This document shows, in pieces, positions 8,800 to 18,000 of a stretch of DNA of 35,954 nucleotides. The DNA comes from DAISJD01 sp036821645. GTDB taxonomy: Bacteria; Pseudomonadota; Alphaproteobacteria; ATCC43930; CGMCC-115725. Under the pieces are notes generated by a model. The model ran no database searches and was not told the DNA's origin. It saw only the letters and a program-made list of their open reading frames with translations. How positions within the stretch are numbered: position 1 is the stretch's first letter; every line of letters starts with the position of its first letter. The position numbers and the translations under genes were made by a program. The stretch covers positions 1 to 35,954 of the forward strand of contig DAISJD010000020.1 in NCBI GenBank assembly GCA_036821645.1. Reading direction: 5' to 3'.

Positions 8800-8998
8800 G
8801 ATTGAAAATCAGTTGCAACACTTGTATCAATAATTAACGACAATTTAAGCTACTAAATTAATTTATATAAAAATTAAAACAGTGATATAAAATTGAAGAT
8901 TTATTAATTTATAAAAATCATAGTAGAAAACCGGATATTTTTAAGACTTTTCTCTTTTAAAACCACGATAACTCTACTTTTTAGATGGAATGACACGC
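8800..8998. promoter_or_regulatory. AT-rich divergent promoter region with a sigma70-like promoter
   Basis: The bases between cobD and the kinase gene are far richer in A and T than their surroundings, especially 8825-8960, where runs of A/T with few G or C dominate. TTGAAA (8802-8807), a 17-base spacer and TATCAA (8825-8830) form a plausible plus-strand sigma70 promoter for the kinase gene, leaving a leader of about 200 bases. The AT-rich run could also be a site for a nucleoid-associated repressor; that is inference. Confidence 0.4.
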
Positions 8999-9035
8999 CT
9001 TGTTCCACTTAATTTCATCTGCTTTTTTTAACTCG

Positions 9036-10412
9036 ATGGCACAACTACCCATTGAAGTTGAAAAATCAAGGCAGGAACAACTTTTCAGAAATTGCTGGCC
9101 CGTCCTCAATTCCATGATGGGGGCGAGCATCCTGGTCTATGCCCTGTGGCACGACGGGTCTCACACCTATCTGTTGGTGTGGTACGCCGCCATGTTGGCG
9201 GCAGCGGGGCATCGTTTCGTGATGTTTTGTCACTGGAACCGCAACCCGGCCCGTTTGGAGGCCTTGATCAAGCGGCGGCGGCAATTCATTGCGATGATTT
9301 TGATCTTTGCCCTGATCACGGCCAGCAGCCTCGGGATTACCCTGACGCTGAACCGGCCAGAATCGCCCTATTTCATCCTATTGATGATTGCCGGTCTCTC
9401 GGCTGGCATGGTCGTCATGTATTCCGCCGATCTGTTGGCCGTCGTCTTGTTCTTGGGCATTACTTCTCTTTCGGTCTTGGTTACATGCTTCATGCTGATG
9501 ATCGGTGATTCAAATTACAGTTCCGCCGGTCTCATCATGCTGTTTCTTGGCATCGGCCTCATTTTTACCGCCAAGAAATCCCATGACGATCTGATCGGTT
9601 CCTTTATCATCGCCCACGAGCGCCAGCGCCTGCTGCAAGCCTTGAGCGACGCCAAGGCCGACAGCGATCATGCAAGTCAGGCAAAATCACGGTTTTTGGC
9701 GACCATGACCCATGAATTGCGCACGCCGCTCAATGCGATCATGGGGTTTTCAGAAATCATCATGCTGGAAACATTCGGCCCGGTCGGGGTGGCGCGTTAC
9801 AAAACCTATGCGCAAGATATTCATGCCAGTGCCGAACATTTGTTGGCTTTGATCAACGATGTGCTCGACGCTGCCAAAATCGAAGCGGGCGGCTATCACC
9901 TCAGCGAAGACGTGATGGATCTTGCCGACAGTATCGAGCGGGTCATGCGCCTTATCCGCGGACATGCGGAACAAAAAAAGATTGCCATCGGCCTCGATCT
10001 TGCCGCCAAACCGTATCTTTTTGCCGATGAACGCGCCATCCGACAGATTTTGCTGAATCTGATTTCAAATGCGGTGAAATTTTCCAAGCCAAACGGAAAA
10101 GTCGACCTCATGACCCGGTTCGATGACGGGGGTAACCTCATCATCACCGTCGCCGACCAAGGCATCGGCATCCCGGCCGACGAATTGCAAACCCTGCAAA
10201 CCCCCTTCATTCAGGCCAGCAACGCGCGCAGCACCAACGAAACCGGCACCGGTCTCGGCCTTGCCATTACCCGCAATCTGGTCCAACTCCACAGCGGCAC
10301 CTTGCATCTTTCGAGCGTGCTTGGCAAAGGAACGCGGGCCGACATCACCCTGCCTGTCGATCGCATCCGGCATGATGCGGTGGCGATGCCGCCGTCAGGG
10401 CCCCTCGATTAA
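9036..10412 (+). CDS. Membrane-bound sensor histidine kinase, orphan
   Basis: A 458-residue kinase. The N-terminal half has about six hydrophobic helices (roughly residues 22-40, 45-62, 85-105, 108-130, 132-158 and 160-180) with very short connecting loops, so there is no large periplasmic sensor domain, HAMP or PAS. A short coiled linker (HERQRLLQALSDAKADSD) leads to the HisKA domain, FLATMTHELRTPLNAIMGF, with phospho-acceptor His about 226. The HATPase_c domain follows: N box LLNLISNAVKFSK, G1 DQGIGIP, G2 GTGLGLAI. The H-box variant and the RYKTYAQDIHASAEHLL segment resemble PleC/DivJ-like alphaproteobacterial kinases. ATG 9036 is chosen over the upstream TTG. No response regulator is adjacent. 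The C-terminal codons overlap the end of the opposing oxidoreductase gene by 18 bases. Confidence 0.93.
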   Translation: MAQLPIEVEKSRQEQLFRNCWPVLNSMMGASILVYALWHDGSHTYLLVWYAAMLAAAGHRFVMFCHWNRNPARLEALIKRRRQFIAMILIFALITASSLGITLTLNRPESPYFILLMIAGLSAGMVVMYSADLLAVVLFLGITSLSVLVTCFMLMIGDSNYSSAGLIMLFLGIGLIFTAKKSHDDLIGSFIIAHERQRLLQALSDAKADSDHASQAKSRFLATMTHELRTPLNAIMGFSEIIMLETFGPVGVARYKTYAQDIHASAEHLLALINDVLDAAKIEAGGYHLSEDVMDLADSIERVMRLIRGHAEQKKIAIGLDLAAKPYLFADERAIRQILLNLISNAVKFSKPNGKVDLMTRFDDGGNLIITVADQGIGIPADELQTLQTPFIQASNARSTNETGTGLGLAITRNLVQLHSGTLHLSSVLGKGTRADITLPVDRIRHDAVAMPPSGPLD

Positions 10413-11516
10413 CCGACGGACCCGCTCGGCGATGGCAAGCGATGCGGTAAGACCGGGGCTTTCGATCCCGTACAGGGCGATGAGGCCCGACGCGCCATGC
10501 ACCGCCGGATCATCGATGCGAAAATCCGCCGCCGGATCGGCAGGCCCCACGATTTTCGGACGCACCCCCGCATAGCCGGGGGCAAGCGCCCCATCGGGAA
10601 GCCCCGGCCAATAGCGGCGTATGGCCGCGTAAAAGGGGACGAGATCTTCGGGCTCGACCCGATAATCGGGCCGATCAACCCAGACCACATCCGGGCCGAA
10701 CCGGGCCTGTCCCGCAAGATCCAGGGTAAGGTGCACCCCCAATCCGGCCGTGCCCGGCATGGGATAGACGAGATGGCGAAACGGCACCCTGCCCCGGAGT
10801 GCTGCATAGCGCCCCTTGCAATAATAGGCTTGCGGTATCGCCCCCACCCCCTGGAGCCGATGGGCCAGCGCAATAGCGCCGAGACCCGCGGCATTGATCA
10901 CCCAGCGACAGCGCAGGCGGCACGGCGCAGCGCCGCCCACCGCGATCATCCAGCCATCCCCGTCCGGCACCCCCGATAGAACGGGGCTTCGGCAGACGAT
11001 CAGACCGCCCGCCGCCGCGATCTCCGCCGCATACGCCATCATCAAGGCGTGGCTGTCGATGAGGCCGGTCGCGGGCGAGAACAAGGCGGCGGTGCAGAGG
11101 AGATCCGGTTCCAGTGCCGCCACATCCGCACGGGACAAGGGGACGAGGTCGCACACCCCGTTCAGGGCCGCCTTGCGGGCAAGATCGTTCAGCGCCGCCG
11201 CCTCTTGCGGCGTCTCGGCCAGGATCAATTTGCCGGGCCGGGCATGGGGAATGCCTTGGCGCACCGCATAGTCATAGAGCAACGCACGTCCCGCAACACA
11301 GAGTTGCGCCTTCAGACTATCGGTCGGATAATAGATCCCGGCATGGATCACCTCGCTGCTCCGCGCGGAGATTCCCGTGCCGATCGCTGCCTCGGCCTCC
11401 AACACCAAACAATCGTGCCCCGCCTGGGCGAGGCCGCGTGCGATGGCAAGCCCGACGACGCCCGCCCCGACGATGACGATCTCGGTTGTCGCCTCGGTCG
11501 CAGCCACCGGGGTCAT
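10395..11516 (-). CDS. FAD-dependent oxidoreductase, L-2-hydroxyglutarate oxidase-like
   Basis: A 373-residue DAO-fold flavoprotein. The FAD-binding VGAGVVGLAIARGLAQAG is followed by a strand ending in VLEAEAAIGTGISARSSEV, where the SARSSEVIHAGIYY segment is the signature of the L-2-hydroxyglutarate dehydrogenase/oxidase (LhgO, L2HGDH) branch. Other shared features are CVAGRALLYDYA, a GLIDSHALMMAYA segment, VINAAGLGA, YYCKGRYA and the C-terminal GIESPGLTASLAIAERV. The expected reaction is oxidation of L-2-hydroxyglutarate or a related 2-hydroxyacid to the 2-oxoacid with electrons passing to quinone or oxygen; the substrate is inferred. Translation is likely coupled to creA through the ATGA overlap at 11513-11516. 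Its 3' end overlaps the kinase gene. Confidence 0.9.
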   Translation of the reverse strand: MTPVAATEATTEIVIVGAGVVGLAIARGLAQAGHDCLVLEAEAAIGTGISARSSEVIHAGIYYPTDSLKAQLCVAGRALLYDYAVRQGIPHARPGKLILAETPQEAAALNDLARKAALNGVCDLVPLSRADVAALEPDLLCTAALFSPATGLIDSHALMMAYAAEIAAAGGLIVCRSPVLSGVPDGDGWMIAVGGAAPCRLRCRWVINAAGLGAIALAHRLQGVGAIPQAYYCKGRYAALRGRVPFRHLVYPMPGTAGLGVHLTLDLAGQARFGPDVVWVDRPDYRVEPEDLVPFYAAIRRYWPGLPDGALAPGYAGVRPKIVGPADPAADFRIDDPAVHGASGLIALYGIESPGLTASLAIAERVRRLIEGP

Positions 11517-12007
11517 GCGGGCTTTTTACCAGCCCAACTGGCCCCGGCCAAGCCGATCGGCACGGTACTGACGCTCATCTTAGCACTGGCATCCTTGACC
11601 TCGCGGGCATAGGCAACATAGATCAGGGTATCGTTGCGCCGGTCATAGACCCGGCGGATGGCAATGGCCTTGAAAAGCAGGCTTGCCTTTTCGGAAAAAA
11701 CCTCTTCCCCCGATGGGCCGACATTAATGTCGCCAACCTCGACCGGGCCAGTCTGGCGACACGCGATCGAGGTGTTGGACGGATCCTCGAACCAATTTCC
11801 CTTGGACAGGCGGTCGATCAGAGATCGGTCGAAATGGGTAAAGTGACAGGTAATCCCCTTGACCTTGGGATCGCTCACCGCCTCGATCACGATTTTATTG
11901 CCGGTCCAATCATTCTTGAAACTGCCGATTTCCTCGGCCCGTGCCGATCCGGCACCAAAGACGATCAGCGCCGCGAGACCATAGCGCGTCCAATTACGTC
12001 CAGCCAT
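11513..12007 (-). CDS. creA: CreA family periplasmic protein
   Basis: A small exported protein of 164 residues in the CreA family, whose biochemical function is unknown. A signal peptide covers MAGRNWTRYGLAALIVFGAG and ends in SARA, with the mature protein starting EEIGSFKNDW. Family features are IGSFKNDWTGNKIVIEAVSDPKVKG-like sequence, a Cys in GITCHFTHF, the segment DPSNTSIACRQTGP with a second Cys, and DRRNDTLIYVAYAREV near the end. ATG 12007 is preferred because it begins right before the signal peptide; the frame is open 16 codons further up. The stop codon overlaps the start of the flavoprotein gene by four bases, an unusual pairing for creA. Confidence 0.92.
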   Translation of the reverse strand: MAGRNWTRYGLAALIVFGAGSARAEEIGSFKNDWTGNKIVIEAVSDPKVKGITCHFTHFDRSLIDRLSKGNWFEDPSNTSIACRQTGPVEVGDINVGPSGEEVFSEKASLLFKAIAIRRVYDRRNDTLIYVAYAREVKDASAKMSVSTVPIGLAGASWAGKKPA

Positions 12008-12278
12008 CTCATCCCCCTCCGCTTTCGGGCGGCCCCACGATACCGCCGCCCGCAAGGGGATATCGTAGCGACACAGGTCGTAACATTAAATAGCCACGAT
12101 TTTGTGGCAGCGTATGCGCTATGAAGATAAAAAGCCGGGAACAAAACCCCAGACTCGCCCGTTATCGCTTATGACGGTCCACGGTTATTCCCGTACCGGG
12201 CTTGGCATATTGGAGAACGGTGCCTGCGGGCTCAGCCCGGTCACTCGGTTTGTCATTTGTTCGTCGAGGAGAAGATCC

Positions 12279-12776
12279 ATGAAACGTACTGCCGTGTTTG
12301 CTTTGGCCGTTTCCGTCATGCTGGCCGGGTGTGCCGCACCGGGGGAACGCACGCCGCCGGGTCAGATCGGCAATAACAAGACCACCGGCGGCGCCTTGAT
12401 CGGGGCCGGGTTGGGCGCGTTCGCCGGCTCGAAGATCGGCAAGGGGTCGGGTTCCGTCGCCGCCGCCGTGGCGGGCGGCCTCTTGGGTGCCTTGGCTGGC
12501 GGCGCCATCGGCAGCAGCCTCGACAAGGCGGATATCGCCTATGCCGAACAAACCAATCAGCGCGCCCTCGAAACCGCCAAACTCAATCAACAAGTGACGT
12601 GGCGCAACCCCGATACGGGCAATTACGGCACGATCACCCCGGTGAAAACCTATCAAAGCGGCAACACCTATTGCCGGGAATTCCAACAGACCATCGTGGT
12701 CGGCGGTCAAACCGAAAACGCCTATGGCACGGCCTGCCGTCAACCGGACGGATCGTGGAAGATCGTCAATAGCTGA
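12279..12776 (+). CDS. Outer-membrane lipoprotein with glycine-zipper 2TM domain (17-kDa antigen-like)
   Basis: A 165-residue lipoprotein. MKRTAVFALAVSVMLAGC gives a type II signal peptide with lipobox LAGC, so Cys18 is lipidated. Residues about 35-85 form a glycine-zipper region (GGALIGAGLGAFAGSKIG, then AAAVAGGLLGALAGGAIGSSLD) as in rickettsial 17-kDa surface antigens and SlyB-like proteins. The C-terminal domain, with VTWRNPDTGNYGTITP, TYCREFQQTI and YGTACRQPDGSWKIV, is the conserved beta domain with paired cysteines. The role is probably in outer-membrane integrity. ATG 12279 is preceded by GAGGAGAAG at a good distance, so the 59 open codons upstream are not translated. A strong terminator follows at 12801. 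Confidence 0.92.
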   Translation: MKRTAVFALAVSVMLAGCAAPGERTPPGQIGNNKTTGGALIGAGLGAFAGSKIGKGSGSVAAAVAGGLLGALAGGAIGSSLDKADIAYAEQTNQRALETAKLNQQVTWRNPDTGNYGTITPVKTYQSGNTYCREFQQTIVVGGQTENAYGTACRQPDGSWKIVNS

Positions 12777-12800
12777 TCCGACCCTTCCCTGTCGATCGCA

Positions 12801-12830
12801 ACCGGGGCCAGAGACGGCCCCGGTTTTTTT
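12801..12830 (+). terminator. Strong rho-independent terminator
   Basis: ACCGGGGCC (12801-12809) and GGCCCCGGT (12816-12824) form a perfect 9-bp stem with a 6-base loop, followed by six more T. It lies 24 bases after the lipoprotein stop. The last stop codon of the opposing minus-strand gene (12829-12831) lies inside its T-run. Confidence 0.9.
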
Positions 12831-13803
12831 ATGGCTTGGGTTTGGGCTTGGATTTGGACTGGGACTGGGCATGCCGCCCCAAGATCCAGCCTTCGATCGC
12901 GCGTTGTTCGTCCGAGATCGGCCCCACCCGTTCGGCCCGCCTGCCCGATACGATTTCGATCATCAAGGCCAACCCCATGAAGGCGTCGAACTGATCTTCG
13001 CCTTTCGACGTGGCGCCAAACCCATCCAGGATCGTCTTGCGCAAATCATCGGTCAGGATGATCCGATGGGTTTCGGCCCAGTGCAGGATAGCGGCAGCCT
13101 TCGATTGGCGATGGGGTTTAGTGCGCTTGCTTTCGCCAGGCGCAAATTTTGCCCCAATCCCTTTATAGGCAATAGCAGGATACGTTTCGGCCAGGACCAA
13201 GCCCGGTTTTCCCCCGAGGGCCGCAAGGTCGCCGTCGAACGGCCAAAGCCGCGCGCCACACGACAAGGCCGGACCAATAACCGTCTGCCAGCCATTGATC
13301 GCCGCCTTGCCGACCTGATTACCGCCCAGGGTCCAAAAGATCGCCGAGGCCTTCGGCCCGTCATTGCATTTCAAGTCACACCGGCGCAACAGATCATCGA
13401 ACACTATCCCGCCAAGACCTTTTTCCAACTCCGCCCGGCGCACGCCCTTGCGCGATACACGGGGATAAAAGGGCCTTTTCAGTGCAATCTCATCCGCCTC
13501 TTCGGCTACATGGTAAAAATCGGCCCAGTCGCCCTTCCCAAATGTGCGGATCGCCTCTGGAAAACGACTGAACCCCGCCTTTTGGCCGTAGGCAAAGGGC
13601 AACCCGATCGGAAAATCGAACCCGGCCAATACCGCCTCGGTTTGCGCACGATGGGCGAGATCGTCCAACAAGACCAACGGCGGTCCGACCAATTTCGGAT
13701 TTTCCAGATGCCATTGGCCATCGATCAGGCGGGCGGCGGCCGTCCATTGCTTGGACGAGGCTACACTCCAATCCGCATGAACCAAATAGCTATAATTCAT
13801 CAT
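12829..13803 (-). CDS. Hypothetical protein, possible DUF429/RNase H-fold nuclease relative
   Basis: A soluble 324-residue protein. The N-terminus, with YLVHADWSVASSKQW and GFDFPIGLPFAY about residue 60, resembles DUF429-type predicted nucleases with an RNase H fold, where acidic residues follow strand 1 and sit in the GxDxPIGLP segment. A third acidic cluster is GEDQFDAFMGLALM (about residue 280), where the family has an Asp-Asp/Asp-Ala-Leu helix. The match is from memory of the family pattern, so the function is tentative. The extreme C-terminus is a low-complexity QSQSKSKPKPKP tail encoded by six degenerate hexamers. The start is ATG 13803 or the adjacent ATG 13800. No partner gene is evident. 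Confidence 0.75.
   Translation of the reverse strand: MMNYSYLVHADWSVASSKQWTAAARLIDGQWHLENPKLVGPPLVLLDDLAHRAQTEAVLAGFDFPIGLPFAYGQKAGFSRFPEAIRTFGKGDWADFYHVAEEADEIALKRPFYPRVSRKGVRRAELEKGLGGIVFDDLLRRCDLKCNDGPKASAIFWTLGGNQVGKAAINGWQTVIGPALSCGARLWPFDGDLAALGGKPGLVLAETYPAIAYKGIGAKFAPGESKRTKPHRQSKAAAILHWAETHRIILTDDLRKTILDGFGATSKGEDQFDAFMGLALMIEIVSGRRAERVGPISDEQRAIEGWILGRHAQSQSKSKPKPKP
12833..12868 (-). repeat. Degenerate hexanucleotide tandem repeat in gene 3' end
   Basis: Six consecutive hexamers on the plus strand read GGCTTG, GGTTTG, GGCTTG, GATTTG, GACTGG and GACTGG. On the minus strand they encode alternating Gln/Ser, Lys/Ser and Lys/Pro, ending directly in the TAA stop. Confidence 0.75.
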
Positions 13804-13875
13804 AAATCACCGACGATCTTGTTATTTCATGGGCAATACCAGCCCATCGAAGACAATACAATATGAATTTAATCT

Positions 13876-13912
13876 TAAAAAAAACCGGGAAGTTCTTAAT
13901 AAACCTCCCGGT
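13876..13912 (-). terminator. Rho-independent terminator of the SPFH gene
   Basis: On the minus strand ACCGGGA (13912-13906) pairs with TCCCGGT (13890-13884), the stem extendable by a couple of weaker pairs, followed by a run of eight T (complement of 13876-13883). It lies 25 bases after the stop of the gene at 13937-14917. Confidence 0.88.
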
Positions 13913-13936
13913 ATTCATTGTTGATTTTAGGATTGA

Positions 13937-14917
13937 TTACTTCTGTATTCCGCCCGATTTCCCGTCGCCCGCCGCCGCCGGGGCGATCAGGGGAAAGAAC
14001 GGCACGGTGCCTTGACCGTTCACGATCGTGGCGGGCGGTTGGCCCGTCCATTTTTCGCTGAGGCTGAGATTGATCAGCTGCGGATAGAGGGTCACGGCCT
14101 CGCCGCGCAGGCGCAGGGCCGCCGCATTGGCTTCGGCGGTCAGGCGCAGGGCCTGGGCCTCCGCTTCGGCCTTGGTGATGGTGGCGCGTTTTTCCCCTTC
14201 GGCGCGGATTGCGGCGGCATCGGCATCGCCCTTGGCCTTAGCACGGGCCTGATCCGCCTCGAAATTGATCCGGTTCACCGTGTTGGATGCGGCGACCGCA
14301 TCATTCTTGGCTTTGACCGCCGCCTCGACCGAGGCGATGAAGGATGGGGAATATTGGATCTTGGAAAGCTGCACGTCCAAGACATCGATCCCGAACAATT
14401 CATTGAGGCGTTCGCTGACCAATTGTCGGATTTCGCCCGCAATCTGTTCGCGTTCCTCGCTGATCGTGATCGTGTTGCGCTTGGCAAAGACCCGCTGTGC
14501 GCGATCGGCGACGACCGGGGCCATATTGCCAGCAATATCGAGATTGCCCGACCGACCAACCCCATACAATAACCGCATCACCGCCTGGGGCGGGATGCGG
14601 TAGGTCAGGTTGACATTAATGTCGACGGATTGATTGTCGATCGTATGAACGTGCAGATCGCCGCCGCGAAAACTGTCGATACTGACCGGCAGACGATCGA
14701 CCTGATCGACCAACGGCAATTTCAGATGAAAACCGGGACCGATCGGCTCGGTCGTGGTCACGGTCCCCAACCGGCGCACCGCCGCCATCTCGTTGGGATC
14801 GACAATGTAATAACTGCTGAAAACAAGACCTACAACCGCAAAACTTCCAACCGCCAAACCGGCCAACCGGCTCGGCGACAAAGGCCGTTTAAAAGACGGC
14901 ACCGTGGGTATGGTCAT
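13937..14917 (-). CDS. SPFH/Band 7 (prohibitin-type) membrane protein
   Basis: A 326-residue membrane-anchored scaffold protein. A single N-terminal transmembrane helix (about residues 18-40, LAGLAVGSFAVVGLVFSSYY) is followed by the SPFH domain: VDPNEMAAVRRLGTV, GPGFHLKLPLVDQV and VDINVNLTYRI. After it comes a long Ala/Glu/Lys-rich coiled coil (about 200-275; AKAKGDADAAAIRAEGEK, KAEAEAQALRLTAEANAAAL) as in prohibitins and HflK/HflC. The short C-terminus is Pro/Ala/Gly-rich. Such proteins form ring-like membrane microdomains and modulate proteases such as FtsH; which partner applies here is unknown. ATG 14917 has GGAGGA just upstream. No hflK or hflC twin is beside it, so it is a solitary prohibitin-like member. 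It has its own terminator. Confidence 0.93.
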   Translation of the reverse strand: MTIPTVPSFKRPLSPSRLAGLAVGSFAVVGLVFSSYYIVDPNEMAAVRRLGTVTTTEPIGPGFHLKLPLVDQVDRLPVSIDSFRGGDLHVHTIDNQSVDINVNLTYRIPPQAVMRLLYGVGRSGNLDIAGNMAPVVADRAQRVFAKRNTITISEEREQIAGEIRQLVSERLNELFGIDVLDVQLSKIQYSPSFIASVEAAVKAKNDAVAASNTVNRINFEADQARAKAKGDADAAAIRAEGEKRATITKAEAEAQALRLTAEANAAALRLRGEAVTLYPQLINLSLSEKWTGQPPATIVNGQGTVPFFPLIAPAAAGDGKSGGIQK

Positions 14918-15009
14918 ACATCCTCCGCTCGTCTAAAACCCCCTCCGACATGGAGGAGAGCCGACGATCCCCCGCATTATAAGGGGGTTGAGGCGGAAAT
15001 CACACGATA

Positions 15010-15046
15010 ACCGGCGCAGAGCTCAACCGTTAAGCTCTGCGCCGGT
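15010..15046 (-). terminator. Long perfect hairpin after the RND operon
   Basis: ACCGGCGCAGAGCT (15010-15023) and AGCTCTGCGCCGGT (15033-15046) form a perfect 14-bp stem with a 9-base loop, 50 bases beyond the permease stop. On the minus strand the following bases are TTATCGTGTG, with no T-run, so it may act as a terminator needing Rho or as an RNA 3'-end stabiliser. Confidence 0.65.
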
Positions 15047-15096
15047 CTTGTTCCTCGGCACCGCAAAATGTTGTATCATCGTTCGCTTCGGCGGTC

Positions 15097-18000
15097 TTAC
15101 TCCGCCGCCGCGTGGCTGAGATGATCGCTATTGGCGGCGCGCATCGGGTCCAGTTCGGCGATTTCCCGCACCCGCTTGCCTTTGGCGACCTTCGCGTGAT
15201 CGGTGGCAAGCACGGTATAAACCGCCGGCAAGACGAACAGCGTGAACAAGGTGCCGACCGACATCCCCGTCACGATCACGATCCCGATCGAGAACCGACT
15301 GGCGGCCCCCGCCCCCGTCGCCGATAGCAGCGGGACGAGCCCGGCCACCATTGCCGCCGTGGTCATCAAAATCGGCCGCAGCCGAACGGTGGCCGACCGT
15401 TCGATCGCGCGACGTTTCGACAGCCCTTCGTGAACTTGAAGTTCGTTCGCGAACTCCACCATCAAGATCCCGTGTTTTGAGATCAGCCCGACCAAGGTCA
15501 CGAGCCCAACCTTAGTATAGATGTTCAAGGTCGCAGCCCCGATGAACAGCGGCATCAACGCCCCGCACATGGCGAGCGGCACCGTGACCAGGATCACGAA
15601 CGGGTCGCGCAGACTTTCAAATTGGGCCGCCAACACCAGGAAAATGATGATCAAGGCAAAGCCGAGCGTGATATTGAGTTGATTGCCTTCCTGCACATAT
15701 TGACGGGATTCCGAAAGGAAATCGCGGTGGAAATCCTTCGGCAAAACCTCGTCGGCGGTTTGATTGAGAAACGACACCGCCTCGCCCATCGGCACGCCGG
15801 GAAAGGGCACGGCGGAGAAGGTAGCCGCATTCAATTGATTATATTTGGTAAGCGCGTTCGGTTGGGTCGACGGCACGACCGACACCACGGTCGAGAGCGG
15901 GACCTGTCCGCCCGAGGCGGTATTGACGTAGAATTCGGTCAGTTTTTCCGCATTGAGCCGATCGGAACGCGGCACTTGCGGGATCACGTCGTAGGACCGA
16001 CCGTTCAGATTGAAACGATTGATATAGTTTTCGCCGACCAGAATGGCAAGGGTATTGCCGATCGACTGCATGCTGATGCCGAGATTGTTGGCCTTCGAAC
16101 GGTCGATCTTCAAATCGACGAAGGGTTGATTGAAGGCGAGATCGCTATCGACCACCAGAAACTTGCCGCTCTTGCGGGCCTTGGCCTTGATCTCTTCCAT
16201 CTTGCCGAACAGGGTGCGGTAATCGCCGGGCGAACTCACCACCATCTGGACCGGCAACCCGCCGGACGAGCCGGGCAGCGGGGGCAGGTTGAAGGCAAAG
16301 ACCTGCAACCCTTCGACATCGGTCACGAGTTTGCGCGAAACCTGCGGGATCAACTGTTCCGTCGTCGCTTTGCGCTGATCCCAGGGCTTCGTGATCATCC
16401 CGGCAAAGCCCTGGGTTTGCGAGGCGGAACCATTGATCACGAAAGTCGTATCGGTTTCGCCAAAGCTGCGAAACACTTTATCGATTTTGTCACCGAACTG
16501 ATCGATATAGTCGAGATTGGCATATTGCGGGGCCTTCGTGACCGAAAAGATGATCCCCTGATCTTCCGGTGGGGCCAACTCGTCGCGCGATCCGATGAAG
16601 GCAAAGACCGTCACCGCCAGAACGCCGACCGCAAACAAGGCCGTTACCGGGCGATAATCGAGCGATGAGACGAGACGCCGCTCGTACCACCTGGTAATGG
16701 CGCTCAAGGTCGCTTCGACCAGACGGGCAAACCATCCGTTGGACATTTCCTTCGTCAAGAGTGCCGAACACATCATCGGCGACAAGGTCAAGGCGACGAC
16801 CCCGGAAATAATCACCGATCCGGCGAGCGTGAAGGCAAATTCGCGAAACAGGGTGCCGGTCAACCCAGTTTGGAACCCGATCGGGGCATAGACCGCGGCG
16901 AGGGTGATGGTCATGGCGATGACGGGGCCGACGATTTCGCGCGATCCGATAATCGCCGCCTGAATCGGGGTTTTGCCCTTTTCAATCCAACGATAGACGT
17001 TTTCCACGACCACGATCGCATCATCGACCACGAGCCCGATGGCCAACACCATGGCAAGCAGGGTCAAGAGATTGATGCTGAAGCCCAAGGCCAGCATCAA
17101 GGTCATAGATCCGATGATCGACAGAGGAATGGTGACGATCGGGATGATCACGGCCCTGAAGGTGCCAAGAAACAGAAAGATCACCACGATCACGATCCCG
17201 ACCGCCTCGACCAGGGTCTGGATCACCTCATCGATCGAAGACTGAATGAACCGGGTCGTGTCATAGACGATATCCATGCGCACGGAAGGCGGCAGGCTGC
17301 GTGTCAGTTCCGGCATCATCGCCCGCACACCCTTCACAATGTCGAGCGGGTTGCCGTTCGGGGTCGCATTGATCGCAATGAAGATCGCGTGATCGCCGTT
17401 CATCGACACGCTGGCCCGGTTGCTCTGAGCCCCAAGCTCGACCGTGCCGATATCCCTGATCCGAACGAGGGCGTCGTTTTTGGCCTTCACGACCAAATCG
17501 CGAAATTCTTCGACCGAGGTGAGGCCCGTCTCGGCCCCGATATTGGTGATCGTGAAATACCCCTTGGATTGCCCCGGTGCCGACTGGAAATTATTGGTCA
17601 AAATGGCACTGGAAAGATCGGTTGCCGTCACCCCATGGGCCGCCATGCGCACGGGATCGACCCAAAGCCGCATCGCGAAAGTCTGACCGCCCAGAATATC
17701 GACCGAGCCGACCCCGTCCAACGTCGCCAATTGCGGTTGGATAACCCGGTTCAAAAAGTCGGAAATCGCCGGGCTGGACAGGTTGGGACTGGCAAAGCCC
17801 ATATACATGACCGCCGTCGTCTGTCCCGTCTGCTTGACGATCACGGGATCGTTCGCTTCGCGCGGCAGGCGGAACTTGACCTGATTGACCTTGGCGCTGA
17901 CCTCGGTCAGAGCCTTGTTGGCGTCATAATTCAGTTTGATGTAGGCGCTGATCGTGCTCACCCCCTGTTGCGAGGAGGAGGTCAGATAATCGATCCCTTC

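Noticed and set aside
12724..13866. 380-codon plus-strand frame opposite the DUF429-like gene
   Set aside because: It overlaps the end of the lipoprotein gene and runs through its strong terminator; the minus-strand protein has a more natural composition and motif pattern.
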